A stretch of 64,000 nucleotides of DNA from Marinomonas flavescens (GTDB lineage Bacteria; Pseudomonadota; Gammaproteobacteria; Pseudomonadales; Marinomonadaceae): contig NZ_SJSB01000001.1 in assembly GCF_004352835.1 (NCBI RefSeq), forward strand, positions 124,001 through 188,000. Direction: 5' to 3'. The number at the start of each line of letters is the position of its first letter. Positions within the stretch are counted from its first letter, which is position 1. Shown here piece by piece: positions 27,588-36,836 of the stretch. Under the pieces are notes generated by a model that was not told where the DNA came from, searched no databases, and saw only the letters and a program-made list of their open reading frames with translations. The position numbers and the translations under genes were made by a program.

Positions 27588-28161
27588 AGTATTTACTTTT
27601 TATCGTTGTTATATGACAAGCTGCGTTTTCTTATATTAGAACATTACTTTTTAATAGCATTCAGTCCAACGATATATAGTTATTCAAAACGATTACATTT
27701 TGTTATTAGTGCTATGTGGCGGTGATTTGAGGGGGGTAACCGGCTTATTTTTATGTAAAAATTAGTCTTTTTTATCTGATAGTAAAGTGGAAAATAATTT
27801 CGATAGGTGCTCAGCATCGTTTATCTATTAAAAAATAAGGCCTGTATAAGTTTGATGTGAGATTGCCTCGTAATGTTTTTCTTATCTAAAGCCGTCTGAA
27901 GCTCTCCAATGGAGGAATCCTGATTCCTTTAATGCTTGAATCTGGTATGGTTCTTGGGTAGTAGTGGCGTTGGCTGGCTGATTTTTGGAGCTTGGTGTAT
28001 TAGGTAAAAGCTGACGACAGTTTGTCCGAGTCGATTCTTATTGAAAGTATTATAAAAATGCGATGATTAATATCTATACCCTCTCTCTTTCATTATCGCT
28101 GATAAGTCGTTTTATCTCTGGGTAAATGTACAGTGGTATTGGCATAAATAAGGTGCGCCTC
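27588..28161. other. 574-bp gene-free gap upstream of the GlxA-type and LysR genes
   Basis: The gap is AT-rich and holds the two divergent promoters. The only structure I see is AGGAATC-CT-GATTCCT (27913-27928), a 16-bp dyad of unknown use. Short hydrophobic reading frames after it are broken by stops and not supported. Confidence 0.4.
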
Positions 28162-29139
28162 ATGGCTAAATATGTAGAACCTGATCAGATTTTAGTAAAG
28201 ATGCCTTCTTTGACGGCCGTTAAGTCGTTTGTTGCGGCGGCTAAATATCAAAATTTTACCCGTGCGTCGGAATCTTTATGCGTTACACAAGCCGCTATTA
28301 GCCGGCAGATTAAAGAGCTTGAGACATTTCTGGGCGTGGATCTTTTTAAGCGTGCAGGCCGCACAGTGGAGTTAACGGAAGCGGGAACGATTTTCTATGA
28401 TGCGGCTTACTTATCCTTTGTGAATATTGCTCAAGCTGCCCAGAGAATTAAGTCTTCTGAAAAGAAAAATAGAGAGCTAACCATTTGTTGTTCGCCTGCT
28501 TTCTCAGCATTATGGCTGTCTTCAAGATTGCCTGATTTTATTTCATCGAACCCTGAAGTCGATATTAATATAGTCACGACAAGTGATTTTCTTCATATGG
28601 AACCTGGCGTTCACCCAGATGTTTTCATTAATAAAGTATTAGATCCTCGTGAAGGGTTTCATTCGATCCCATTATTTTATGATCTTATCTATCCAGTATG
28701 TTCTCCGTTATTTTTAGAAGAAAACTCAAACTTTGATAGTTTAGAAGATTTCAAAAATTCTACTCTTCTAAATCTTAGTCCTTATGGCCGATCTCAGGTT
28801 GCTGAGCATGTCGATTGGGGAGTATGGTTTAATCGTATCGATTCAAATTTTTCTTTCGGTGAGAACCACCAGCAGTTTAGTGCGAATGATTATAATATGA
28901 TTGTTCAAATGGCACTTAGTCATAAAGGTATTTTTTTAGGATGGAATCACCTTGTGGCTCCGATGATAGAGCAAGGTTTATTAGTGAAGGTCGGGAATTC
29001 AGAAGTACGATATCGTGAGAAAGTGCATTATTTTACCTATTTAGAAAATCATAAAAATGATGAATTATTAGAGCTGTTTAAACATTGGATTTTGAAGATG
29101 GTAGAAAAAGAGCCGACAAATATTCTTGCTGTATATTAA
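28162..29139 (+). CDS. LysR-family regulator (GcvA-like)
   Basis: The helix-turn-helix reads MPSLTAVKSFVAAAKYQNFTRA with SQAAISRQIKELE-like residues (here CVTQAAISRQIKELE), the GcvA/AmpR style. The ATG at 28162 has AAGG 8 bp upstream; the frame is open from 28126. Length 325 residues, with a LysR effector domain. It sits upstream of the lyase-dehydrogenase-oxidase genes on the same strand and is their likely regulator; the 22-bp palindrome at 29180-29201 lies between. Confidence 0.91.
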   Translation: MAKYVEPDQILVKMPSLTAVKSFVAAAKYQNFTRASESLCVTQAAISRQIKELETFLGVDLFKRAGRTVELTEAGTIFYDAAYLSFVNIAQAAQRIKSSEKKNRELTICCSPAFSALWLSSRLPDFISSNPEVDINIVTTSDFLHMEPGVHPDVFINKVLDPREGFHSIPLFYDLIYPVCSPLFLEENSNFDSLEDFKNSTLLNLSPYGRSQVAEHVDWGVWFNRIDSNFSFGENHQQFSANDYNMIVQMALSHKGIFLGWNHLVAPMIEQGLLVKVGNSEVRYREKVHYFTYLENHKNDELLELFKHWILKMVEKEPTNILAVY

Positions 29140-29179
29140 TTAAATTATTATTGATAAACCTTTACAAGTCTTAAAATCC

Positions 29180-29201
29180 ATTATGATTTATAAATCATAA
29201 T
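29180..29201. promoter_or_regulatory. Perfect 22-bp palindrome upstream of the lyase operon
   Basis: The half TTATGATTTA (29181-29190) is followed directly by its complement TAAATCATAA (29191-29200), and the flanking A and T extend the symmetry to 22 bp. A further half copy, TTATGATTAA, lies at about 29209-29218. The site is about 130 bp upstream of the start at 29332, so it is a likely regulator target. Confidence 0.6.
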
Positions 29202-29331
29202 TTTAAGTTATGATTAACCTATAAAAAAGGTTGTTTGTGTTTGTTGTTGTCGCATCGTTACTATGAGAGCGAAATAATTGAAGCAGTAATACTGTTTTTA
29301 TATATAAACTCTCATAGTTAAGGTGAAATCA

Positions 29332-30240
29332 ATGATTTTCGAAGGTATCTATACACCGGTTATTACGCCATTTTCAACAGACCTATTAATTGATTTTGAT
29401 GCATTTGAAATCCATATTAAATACCTGTTAGATTCTGGTGTTAACGGATTAATGATAGGAGGCACAACGGGTGAATACTATGTTGAGAGCCTTGAAGAAC
29501 GTGTGGAGTTATTAAAAATAGCACGCCAAGTTTGCGGCGATAATTTACAAATTATTTTTGGCACAGGCTCTATTAACCCCGTTGATTCTATTGAGTTAGC
29601 CAAACGTGGTGTTGAGTGTGGTGCAGATGTATTGTTAGTAGCAACGCCACCTTATTCTCTTCCTACCCAGTATGAATTAGCCCAACATGCACTTTCGATT
29701 TCTGAGGCCGCTGCTGGTACCCCTGTTATGCTTTATAACTACCCAGACCGTATGGGGGTAAATATGGAAGCAGAGTTTTTCGACTTGGTGGCTCAAAATA
29801 CTAACATTTGTAGCATTAAAGAAAGCTCTGGTGACATAAACAGAATGCATATGCTGATGAATGATTATCCTAATATCCAGGTTGCTTGTGGTATGGACGA
29901 TCAAGCCCTAGAGTTTTTTGCATGGGGTGCTAAAAGCTGGGTGTGTGCTGGCTCAAATTTCCTTCCTAAAGAACATCAAGCACTTTATCAAGCTTGTGTT
30001 ATTGAAAATAATTTCGAAAAAGGTCGTCGCATCATGAAAGCGATGATGCCTTTAATGTCTGTTCTTGAGCAAGGCGGCAAGTTCATTCAAAGCGTTAAGC
30101 ACGGTGTGACTATTGATGGTCGCTTTGCCGGCGAAATGCGCAAACCTATGCTTGCGCTTAGTGACGATGAGAAGCGTGTTATGGAAGATGTTGTCGCTGA
30201 GCTTAAAGTGAATGTAGCTGCCATTATAGCGGAGGCATAA
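29332..30240 (+). CDS. Dihydrodipicolinate synthase/N-acetylneuraminate lyase family protein
   Basis: This 302-residue class I aldolase-type protein has GGTTGEYYVES (pyruvate carboxylate-binding loop), the tyrosine in MLYNYPDRMG and the Schiff-base lysine in CSIKESSGD. The Tyr after GTTGE replaces the Ser of true DapA, so lysine biosynthesis is unlikely. Family members cleave or deaminate 2-oxo acids in sugar-acid and hydroxyproline breakdown. The ATG at 29332 has AAGG 8 bp upstream; a GTG at 29323 overlaps that site. It is followed by an aldehyde dehydrogenase and a FAD oxidoreductase, so the set probably degrades an amine or imino acid (inference). Confidence 0.88.
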   Translation: MIFEGIYTPVITPFSTDLLIDFDAFEIHIKYLLDSGVNGLMIGGTTGEYYVESLEERVELLKIARQVCGDNLQIIFGTGSINPVDSIELAKRGVECGADVLLVATPPYSLPTQYELAQHALSISEAAAGTPVMLYNYPDRMGVNMEAEFFDLVAQNTNICSIKESSGDINRMHMLMNDYPNIQVACGMDDQALEFFAWGAKSWVCAGSNFLPKEHQALYQACVIENNFEKGRRIMKAMMPLMSVLEQGGKFIQSVKHGVTIDGRFAGEMRKPMLALSDDEKRVMEDVVAELKVNVAAIIAEA

Positions 30241-30243
30241 TCT

Positions 30244-31737
30244 ATGACTGACCTTTTAACGTTAGCGGAATATACCAGTATCGCAGAAAAACTAACGCCT
30301 CCCTCAGACAGTTTTATAAACGGTGGCTTTCGTCCTTCTAGCAATGGCGCGAAAATCGTTGTAACGAATCCCGCGACAGGTGCGCATATTACAGACATCG
30401 CAGCGTGTACTGCCGAAGATGTGGATTTTGCTGTAAGTAAGGCGCGTGATGCGTTTGAAAGTGGTGTATGGAGTAAGAAACACCCATCTGAACGTAAGCG
30501 TATTCTTCTTAAGCTTTGTGATCTTATTGAAGAAAATGCTACAGAATTAGCCGTAATGGAAAGTATAGATTCCGGTAAGCCGATCGCAGACTGTGTGAAC
30601 ATTGATATTTCAGAAGTGATTCATACGTTGAGTTGGCATGCTGAGCTGATGGATAAAATTTACGATCAAACCGCACCAGTAGGTAATGACGCAATGGCAA
30701 TGATTGTGCGTGAACCGGTTGGTGTGGTTGGTGCCGTTTTACCATGGAATTTCCCTATTCTAATGCTGGCTTGGAAAATGGCGCCTTCACTGGCGGCAGG
30801 TTGTTCTGTTGTATTAAAGCCTGCAGCACAGACCTCTTTAACCGCCTTGCGTGTCGCTGAATTAGCCTATCAAGCGGGTGTGCCGGCTGGCGTATTTAAT
30901 GTAATAACAGGTTCTGGTAAAGAGGTGGGTGAAGCCATTGGTCGTCACATGGATGTTGATATGGTGACATTTACAGGCTCAACGGCAACAGGTCGTCGTT
31001 TCTTGGGTTACTCGGCTGAGTCAAATATTAAAGAAGTTGTCCTAGAACTTGGCGGCAAAAATCCCTGTATTGTTCTGGATGATGCGGAAGATATTGATAC
31101 TGTTGCAGAGCAAGTTGTTGCTGCGGCTTTTTGGAATATGGGGGAGAACTGTTCAGCAGGTTCTAGGCTTATTGTGCAAAGTGGTATTAAGGACGAGTTA
31201 CTTTCTCACATCGTAAAGCATTCGAAAGAATGGAAAACAGGAAACCCTTTAGACCCTTCCAATCAGCTGGGGTGCTTGGTTGATACGAACCACTTTTCAA
31301 AAGTGGCAGAATATTTAGACATAGCCAAAGAAGACAAACATAAGTTGATTCTCGGCGGGGAAACCGTCGATGGTCGCTACGTAATGCCAACCATTTATGA
31401 CGGTGTTAAAAATACAGATCGTTTGGCTGTAGAAGAAATCTTTGGCCCAGTGCTGTCCGTGATAACGGTGGATAGTTATGAAGAGGCCATCGCCGTAGCA
31501 AATGATACGGAATATGGGCTGGCTGCTTCTATATTCTCCGCGAACTCAAAAAAATCATTACGTGCTGCTCGTGAATTGAAAGCAGGCACAGTCACGGTGA
31601 ATTGTTTTGGTGAAGGCGATATTTCTACGCCATTTGGTGGTTACAAGCAATCTGGCTTTGGTGGGCGTGATAATTCTATTCATGCACATGATCAATTTAC
31701 TCAGTTAAAAACTATTTGGGTAGATTTAAGCGAATAA
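30244..31737 (+). CDS. Aldehyde dehydrogenase family protein (PuuC/BetB-like)
   Basis: This NAD(P)-dependent dehydrogenase has VLPWNFPILMLAWK, FTGSTATGR, the catalytic glutamate in LELGGKNP and the catalytic cysteine in NMGENCSAGSR, then EEIFGPVLSV. Length 497 residues. It starts 3 bp after the lyase gene, so the two are co-transcribed. The best resemblance is to gamma-glutamyl-aminobutyraldehyde and betaine-aldehyde dehydrogenases; the substrate here should be the aldehyde made in the same pathway. A terminator-like hairpin follows at 31799. Confidence 0.93.
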   Translation: MTDLLTLAEYTSIAEKLTPPSDSFINGGFRPSSNGAKIVVTNPATGAHITDIAACTAEDVDFAVSKARDAFESGVWSKKHPSERKRILLKLCDLIEENATELAVMESIDSGKPIADCVNIDISEVIHTLSWHAELMDKIYDQTAPVGNDAMAMIVREPVGVVGAVLPWNFPILMLAWKMAPSLAAGCSVVLKPAAQTSLTALRVAELAYQAGVPAGVFNVITGSGKEVGEAIGRHMDVDMVTFTGSTATGRRFLGYSAESNIKEVVLELGGKNPCIVLDDAEDIDTVAEQVVAAAFWNMGENCSAGSRLIVQSGIKDELLSHIVKHSKEWKTGNPLDPSNQLGCLVDTNHFSKVAEYLDIAKEDKHKLILGGETVDGRYVMPTIYDGVKNTDRLAVEEIFGPVLSVITVDSYEEAIAVANDTEYGLAASIFSANSKKSLRAARELKAGTVTVNCFGEGDISTPFGGYKQSGFGGRDNSIHAHDQFTQLKTIWVDLSE

Positions 31738-31798
31738 CACAGTGCTTTAGTAGATAACGGATTTAATCATTTTTCTGTAGTCATCCTTTGTAAATTAA

Positions 31799-31825
31799 GA
31801 GCCCTTTCATTAAGGGCTCCTTTTC
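31799..31825 (+). terminator. Terminator after the aldehyde dehydrogenase gene
   Basis: GAGCCCTT (31799-31806) pairs with AAGGGCTC (31812-31819), followed by CTTTTC. Read-through into the oxidoreductase gene 32 bp later is possible. Confidence 0.6.
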
Positions 31826-31856
31826 GATTATCTAAATATAGTCGTAGAGGTAACGT

Positions 31857-33206
31857 ATGCGCGATAAAACCATAAAGGTAAGAAGTCTCCCTAAGGACCC
31901 AGGTCCTGCGGGGTGGAATATGCTATTACAGCCAGCCAACGGGCATCCAACATTAGAGCAGAACATCGATGCCGATTGGGTGATTATCGGAGGTGGTTTT
32001 GCAGGTATGGCGGCAGCGAGAAGGTTGCTACAGTTAACGAACAATGAGCGAATTGTTGTTTTAGAAGCCAAACAAGTAGCGAGTGGTCCAGGGGGGAGAA
32101 ATAGTGGCTTTATGATTGATCTACCACATGAATTAACTTCTGAAACTTATGCTGGCTCTTTAGATAATGACTTGCGACAAATCCGTCTTAATCGTAGGGC
32201 AATTGAGTTTGCGGGCGAGATGGCAAATGAATTTGGCATGCCTAAAAGCACGTTTGATCCTTGTGGAAAATGGACCGCAGCTTGTACAGAGAAAGGTATG
32301 AGCCATATAAATAAATATGCAAAACATCTAGATGCAATTAACGAAAGTTATCAGATAGAAAACGCTTACGACTTAGAAGAAATTACAGGTAGTCAGTTTT
32401 ATACCGGCGGAATATATACCCCAGGTACGGTCATGATACAGCCAGCTGCTTTTCTTAGGTCTGTGGCTGATGGTCTAAGAAATAAAGTGTCTATTTATGA
32501 AAATTCACCAGTAACAGAGCTTAGTCTGGGTGATGTACATCTTGTTAAAACACCCAAAGGTAACGTGCGTACAAAGCGTATTATTTTAGCGGTCAATGGA
32601 CACGTTAGTTCTTTTGGGTATTTCCCAGGCCAATTGTTACAAGTTTTTACTTATGCCTCTATGACGAGAGCACTTAACAGTAAAGAGCTTAAATCCTTGA
32701 AGGGGATGAATGATTGGGGGCTTCTTCCAGCAGACCCGATGGGAACAACGATACGAAAAATATCAGATGTAAATGGATGTGGGCACCGTTTAATTATTCG
32801 TAATCATGCGACGTTAAATCAGTCTAGAGAAGCGAATTCTTACAACATGTACCATGCCGCAAAGCTTCAAGATAAATCTTTCTTAAGACGGTTTCCGTTT
32901 TTAAAAGAGGTTCAAATGGAGCATCGGTGGGGAGGACGTCTCTGTTTAAGCTGGAACTCTGCACCCGCATTTGGAGAAGTTGATAAGAGAGTATGGTCTG
33001 CTTGTTGTCAAAACGGTTTAGGTACAGTGAAAGGCACCTTATCTGGCATGATGGCAGCAGAGTTAGCTGTTTTAGGTACCTCTCCTATGTTAGAACAATA
33101 TTTAATACATGAAGAGCCAAAGAAATTACCGCCAGAACCATTTTTGACAATTGGTGCTAATGCGACAATGCGTTGGAAAGAATGGATGGCAGGTAAAGAG
33201 CTTTAA
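31857..33206 (+). CDS. FAD-dependent amine/amino-acid oxidoreductase (DAO family)
   Basis: The FAD-binding motif is VIIGGGFAGMAAARRL (about residues 42-57), followed by a GGRNSGFMIDLPHEL stretch and the C-terminal GLGTVKGTLSGMMAAELA. The family (PuuB, glycine oxidase, sarcosine and D-amino-acid oxidases) oxidises C-N bonds. Length 449. It differs clearly from the puuB-like gene at 57060. It would make an imine or aldehyde for the adjacent dehydrogenase, suggesting one amine-degradation pathway (inference). No signal peptide. Confidence 0.88.
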   Translation: MRDKTIKVRSLPKDPGPAGWNMLLQPANGHPTLEQNIDADWVIIGGGFAGMAAARRLLQLTNNERIVVLEAKQVASGPGGRNSGFMIDLPHELTSETYAGSLDNDLRQIRLNRRAIEFAGEMANEFGMPKSTFDPCGKWTAACTEKGMSHINKYAKHLDAINESYQIENAYDLEEITGSQFYTGGIYTPGTVMIQPAAFLRSVADGLRNKVSIYENSPVTELSLGDVHLVKTPKGNVRTKRIILAVNGHVSSFGYFPGQLLQVFTYASMTRALNSKELKSLKGMNDWGLLPADPMGTTIRKISDVNGCGHRLIIRNHATLNQSREANSYNMYHAAKLQDKSFLRRFPFLKEVQMEHRWGGRLCLSWNSAPAFGEVDKRVWSACCQNGLGTVKGTLSGMMAAELAVLGTSPMLEQYLIHEEPKKLPPEPFLTIGANATMRWKEWMAGKEL

Positions 33207-33316
33207 GACAGAAATTATTAGAGTATTGCTCTCCTTAATGAATTTAGCGATTGTGATGTTACTCGCTTATTTAATGTGATCTTGAAACAGGTTAATGTTA
33301 ACAGTACGTTTTTATA

Positions 33317-33367
33317 AAGGCTTAATTGCTTAATCGGTGAACTACGATTGAGTGATTAAGCCTTTTT
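33317..33367 (+). terminator. Terminator after the FAD oxidoreductase gene
   Basis: AAGGCTTAAT (33317-33326) pairs with ATTAAGCCTT (33355-33364) with a long partly paired loop and a run of T behind. Confidence 0.7.
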
Positions 33368-33525
33368 GTTTTTGTGACGTACTGCTTTGTGTGGATCAAT
33401 GTCGATTTTCTGTTTATAAAATCATTAATATTCATCATTTTTAGCTCTTATTAGTCGTAAAAAGGATTCAAAATGACGAAGTATTTACTGTCCGAAAAGT
33501 ACCGTTAAATAAGCGCCCTTCAACT

Positions 33526-33542
33526 ATAGACGACCGGTCTAT
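33526..33542. promoter_or_regulatory. ATAGAC-N5-GTCTAT dyad upstream of yqhD (TetR operator copy 1)
   Basis: ATAGACGACCGGTCTAT has perfect 6-bp arms. The same element occurs in front of the TetR gene (36769) and, with two changes, between it and the glutathione transferase gene (36837). Confidence 0.8.
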
Positions 33543-33766
33543 TGTTGCTTTACTATTATAACCAATGAGACAGAAGAGGGGAGGCAGGCGTCATTTTTTG
33601 ACGTTACTTTAGCCATATAATCGACGGTTACGTTTTGCTTATTCAGCGAGATATAGTCCAAGGTGATGCAGTGCGTTAATCTGTTTTTATTACACTCCTC
33701 TATTCTAGTGCCGTAGGCGGAAATATAACGATCCGCTTTCATATTGAAACCAAAGGATACTGATAC

Positions 33767-34924
33767 ATGAAAAATTTCAATTTTCAAAATCCAACACGAA
33801 TTCTATTTGGTAAAGGTCGCATTGCTGACCTGAATGATCAGATACCTAGTGATGCTAAAGTAATGATCCTATTTGGCGGAGGCAGCGCTGAACGTAGTGG
33901 TGTTTTAGGACAAATTCGTGAAGCACTTGCTGGACGTACATTGGTTGAGTTTGGCGGAATTGAACCAAACCCACGTTATGCCACTGCATTGAAAGCCGTT
34001 GATATGATCAATGAAAACAACGTGGACTTTTTGCTTGCTGTTGGTGGTGGGTCAGTAATCGACGCGACTAAATTTATCGCGGCAGCAACAAAATACGAAG
34101 GTGATGCTTGGGAAATCCTGACATCATACGGCTCGGTCATTAAGGAAGCTATGCCATTTGGTTCAGTGCTTACGCTACCTGCTACGGGTTCTGAAATGAA
34201 TTCTGGTGGTGTCATTACTAACCCTGAGAAAGAAGCAAAGCTACCGTTTAATAGCTCGCATTGTTTCCCTGTTTTCTCAGTATTAGATCCAGAGATTACT
34301 TATACTTTACCGCCTCGCCAAGTCGCTAATGGTGTCGTAGATGCTTTTGTTCATACTATGGAGCAGTATTTGACTTATCCATCTGCTGCGTATGTTCAAG
34401 ATGGTTTTGCCGAGACTTTATTGCGCACGTTAATAGAGCTTGGACCTAAGGCGCTTGAAACTCCTAAAGATTACGATATCCGCTCGAACCTAATGTGGAC
34501 GGCTACGCTGGCTCTTAATGGTTTAATTGGTGCAGGTGTTCCTCAAGATTGGGCAAGTCACATGATTGGGCATGAAATTACAGCGCTTAATGATACCGAC
34601 CATGCTCGTACGTTAGCGATTGTATTGCCATCGTTGATGAATGACCAGCGTGATAGAAAACGTGAAAAATTACTGCAATATGCGGCCAATGTTTGGAACA
34701 TTCGTGATGGCTCTGAGGATGCTCGAATTGATGCGGTGATTGATTCAACTCGTCGTTTCTTTGAGCAAATGGGCATTAAAACGCATTTGAGTGATTACGC
34801 CATTGGAGCATCTGAAATTGATCATATTGTTAACGCTTTAAAAGAGCATGGCATGACAACACTGGGTGAGCACGATGCGATTACCCCAGAAGATGCTCGT
34901 CGCATACTAAACGCTGCGTTATAG
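33767..34924 (+). CDS. yqhD: NADPH-dependent aldehyde/alcohol reductase YqhD
   Basis: This 385-residue group III iron-type alcohol dehydrogenase matches YqhD closely in order and wording: FNFQNPTRILFGKG, LAVGGGSVIDATKFIAAA, LTLPATGSEMNSG, PPRQVANGVVDAFVHTMEQY and PQDWASHMIGHEITALNDTDHA with the metal-binding histidines. YqhD reduces short and reactive aldehydes with NADPH. It is 12 bp before the CurA-like gene, and the operator at 33526 places it under the TetR protein at 36147. Confidence 0.95.
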   Translation: MKNFNFQNPTRILFGKGRIADLNDQIPSDAKVMILFGGGSAERSGVLGQIREALAGRTLVEFGGIEPNPRYATALKAVDMINENNVDFLLAVGGGSVIDATKFIAAATKYEGDAWEILTSYGSVIKEAMPFGSVLTLPATGSEMNSGGVITNPEKEAKLPFNSSHCFPVFSVLDPEITYTLPPRQVANGVVDAFVHTMEQYLTYPSAAYVQDGFAETLLRTLIELGPKALETPKDYDIRSNLMWTATLALNGLIGAGVPQDWASHMIGHEITALNDTDHARTLAIVLPSLMNDQRDRKREKLLQYAANVWNIRDGSEDARIDAVIDSTRRFFEQMGIKTHLSDYAIGASEIDHIVNALKEHGMTTLGEHDAITPEDARRILNAAL

Positions 34925-34936
34925 GAGAAAGTTAAT

Positions 34937-35971
34937 ATGAAACAAACTGATACAGTAAATCGTAAATTGGTATTGGCACAACGCCCTAAAGGTGAGCCAA
35001 CTAAAGATACGTTGAAGCTTGTTGAAGAAGCGATTCCTACCGCCGCTGATAATCAGATGCTGTTACGCACTGAGTATCTATCGCTTGATCCTTATATGCG
35101 AGGCCGTATGAGCGATGCTCCATCCTATGCCGCACCAGTAGAAATTGGTGATGCAATGGTCGGTGGTACGGTCGCTCAGGTGGTTACTTCTAATGTTGAA
35201 GGTTTTGCACCAGGAGACTGGGTGCTTAGCTACAATGGCTGGCAGGACTACGCTTTGTCAGATGGTACTGGCGTAACAAATCTTGGCGAATCACCTGAAC
35301 ATCCATCTTGGGCACTCGGTATTTTAGGTATGCCAGGCTTTACTGCTTGGGCTGGTCTAATACAGATTGGTGCCCCAAAACCAGGTGAGACAATTGCTGT
35401 TGCTGCTGCGACGGGACCAGTCGGCGCTACGGTTGGCCAAATTGGTAAACTATTAGGCTGTCGCGTTGTTGGTATCGCTGGTGGGGATGAAAAATGCACG
35501 TATGCCGTTGAAGAGCTAGGCTTTGATGCCTGCCTTAACCATAAGGCGGATAACTTTCAGGAGCAGCTTGCTAACGCGTGTCCAGAAGGAATCGATGTGT
35601 ACTTCGAAAGCGTTGGTGGCAAGGTTCTTGATGCGGTAATGCCTCTATTGAACTCGAATGCCCGCGTGCCTGTTTGTGGGTTAGTGTCGCAATACAATGC
35701 AACAGAATTGCCAGAAGGGCCAGATCGCATGAACTGGTTGATGGGGCAAATCTTGCGTAAGAAAATCAAGGTGCAAGGTTTTATTATCTTTGATGATTTT
35801 GGACACCTTTATCCTGATTTTGCTAAAGAGATGAGTGTTTGGGTTGAAGGTAATAAAATTAGCTACAAAGAAGAAATGATTGATGGTTTAGAGAATGCGC
35901 CAGAAGCCTTTGTTGGCCTTCTTAAAGGTGAAAACTTCGGTAAACGAGTGATTCGCGTCGGCCATCATTGA
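34937..35971 (+). CDS. curA: NADP-dependent alkenal/one oxidoreductase, CurA/YncB-like MDR
   Basis: This 344-residue zinc-free medium-chain reductase has YLSLDPYMRGRM, GLAGVTAYxGL-like LGMPGFTAWAGLI, and the nucleotide site AATGPVGATVGQIGKLLGCRVVGIAGG. The family includes leukotriene-B4 12-hydroxydehydrogenase-type proteins and E. coli CurA, which reduce the double bond of alpha,beta-unsaturated carbonyls. Paired with YqhD it would remove reactive alkenals. Translation signal AGGAGAAAG lies 9 bp upstream. The symbol is by resemblance only. Confidence 0.87.
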   Translation: MKQTDTVNRKLVLAQRPKGEPTKDTLKLVEEAIPTAADNQMLLRTEYLSLDPYMRGRMSDAPSYAAPVEIGDAMVGGTVAQVVTSNVEGFAPGDWVLSYNGWQDYALSDGTGVTNLGESPEHPSWALGILGMPGFTAWAGLIQIGAPKPGETIAVAAATGPVGATVGQIGKLLGCRVVGIAGGDEKCTYAVEELGFDACLNHKADNFQEQLANACPEGIDVYFESVGGKVLDAVMPLLNSNARVPVCGLVSQYNATELPEGPDRMNWLMGQILRKKIKVQGFIIFDDFGHLYPDFAKEMSVWVEGNKISYKEEMIDGLENAPEAFVGLLKGENFGKRVIRVGHH

Positions 35972-36078
35972 TATAAAACAATAGACGAATTCAGATAGTT
36001 CTAGCCTCTAGCGGTGTGAGCATTTTGATGACGTTTATAGCCCGCTCTTAAAATAGATAGAGCAAAGGGTGAAACATA

Positions 36079-36115
36079 AAAAAGCCAATTTGATGACGAA
36101 TCAAATTGGCTTTTT
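36079..36115. terminator. Bidirectional terminator between curA and the TetR gene
   Basis: AAAAAGCCAATTTGAT (36079-36094) pairs perfectly with ATCAAATTGGCTTTTT (36100-36115) between convergent genes. Confidence 0.92.
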
Positions 36116-36146
36116 CAATAAAACAATTTTAATAAAACAATGTCTG

Positions 36147-36749
36147 TTAACTTGGCGGCAGCCCCAGTAATCCCCGTGTTGCGTCTAGCGCAGATTCTAG
36201 CGGATTACGGTCTCGTGTGATTTTTGCGAGTAAACTGGCTCCCAACCACAGTTGATAGAGCGTCATAGCCAGTGTTTTAGCCTTCAAATGAGCCGCTAGC
36301 GATCCGTCAGCAATGCCATCTTCAATAGCTTGAGCAAGCCGTTCAATGACTTGATTAGTTGATTGTTGTAAAACGGTACGCATAGGTTCAGATAAATCAC
36401 TAACCTCGGCAGCCAGTTTGACGGCTAAGCATTTTCCTTTCGGGTCACAGGACGATTGTGTTTCTAGCCAGGCTTCCCAGTAACCCATTAAGCGCTCAGC
36501 ACCAGACAGATTTGGCTGAGATAATTGCTCCTCTAGAGAAAGGTAATAAATCGAGAAGTAATTCTTGAGCAGCTCTTCGCCAAAGATCTCTTTGGAGCCG
36601 AAATAATGATAAAAAGACCCTTTAGGAACACCGGATGCCTTTAGAATTTCATTTAATCCGACGGCACTAAAACCTTTGCCGCTGATGATTTCTTGTGCGG
36701 TTTCGAGGATGTGGTTACGCATGTCGTTCGTTTTTACTTTTGGTTTCAT
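36147..36749 (-). CDS. TetR-family regulator (NemR/AcuR-like)
   Basis: The N-terminal helix-turn-helix is GFSAVGLNEILKASGVPKGSFYHYFGSKE (about residues 25-53), the NemR/AcuR style; a TetR C-terminal domain follows with cysteines in SSCDPKGKC (about 116-124), which could sense electrophiles as in NemR (inference). Length 200. Its own promoter holds the dyad at 36769-36785, 20 bp from the start codon, so it is probably autorepressed. The same dyad precedes yqhD-curA and lies between this gene and the glutathione transferase gene. Confidence 0.93.
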   Translation of the reverse strand: MKPKVKTNDMRNHILETAQEIISGKGFSAVGLNEILKASGVPKGSFYHYFGSKEIFGEELLKNYFSIYYLSLEEQLSQPNLSGAERLMGYWEAWLETQSSCDPKGKCLAVKLAAEVSDLSEPMRTVLQQSTNQVIERLAQAIEDGIADGSLAAHLKAKTLAMTLYQLWLGASLLAKITRDRNPLESALDATRGLLGLPPS

Positions 36750-36768
36750 CTGTAAATTTTATGCCGGA

Positions 36769-36785
36769 ATAGACCAGTTGTCTAT
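36769..36785. promoter_or_regulatory. ATAGAC-N5-GTCTAT dyad in front of the TetR gene (copy 2)
   Basis: ATAGACCAGTTGTCTAT has perfect 6-bp arms and lies 20 bp upstream of the regulator's start. Confidence 0.8.
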
Positions 36786-36836
36786 AAACCTATTTAATTT
36801 GATTGAAAGCGTAAGTCACGTTAATGAAATGAATAA

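Larger units (their letters stand above)
33207..33766. other. 560-bp gap holding a terminator and the yqhD promoter region
   Basis: The left half ends in the terminator at 33317-33367, and the right half carries the ATAGAC-N5-GTCTAT dyad at 33526-33542. No gene longer than a few codons with a ribosome site was found between them. Confidence 0.5.

Noticed and set aside
27895-28012. A stretch encoding short hydrophobic peptides (NGGILIPLMLESGM and, in another frame, GWLIFGAWCIR) that might be a decayed membrane gene
   Set aside because: The frames are only about 20 codons between stops and need a frameshift to join. I cannot name a parent gene, so this is not called a pseudogene.
33230-33280. 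A 13-residue hydrophobic peptide frame (MNLAIVMLLAYLM)
   Set aside because: There is no ribosome site and the length is within chance in AT-rich sequence.
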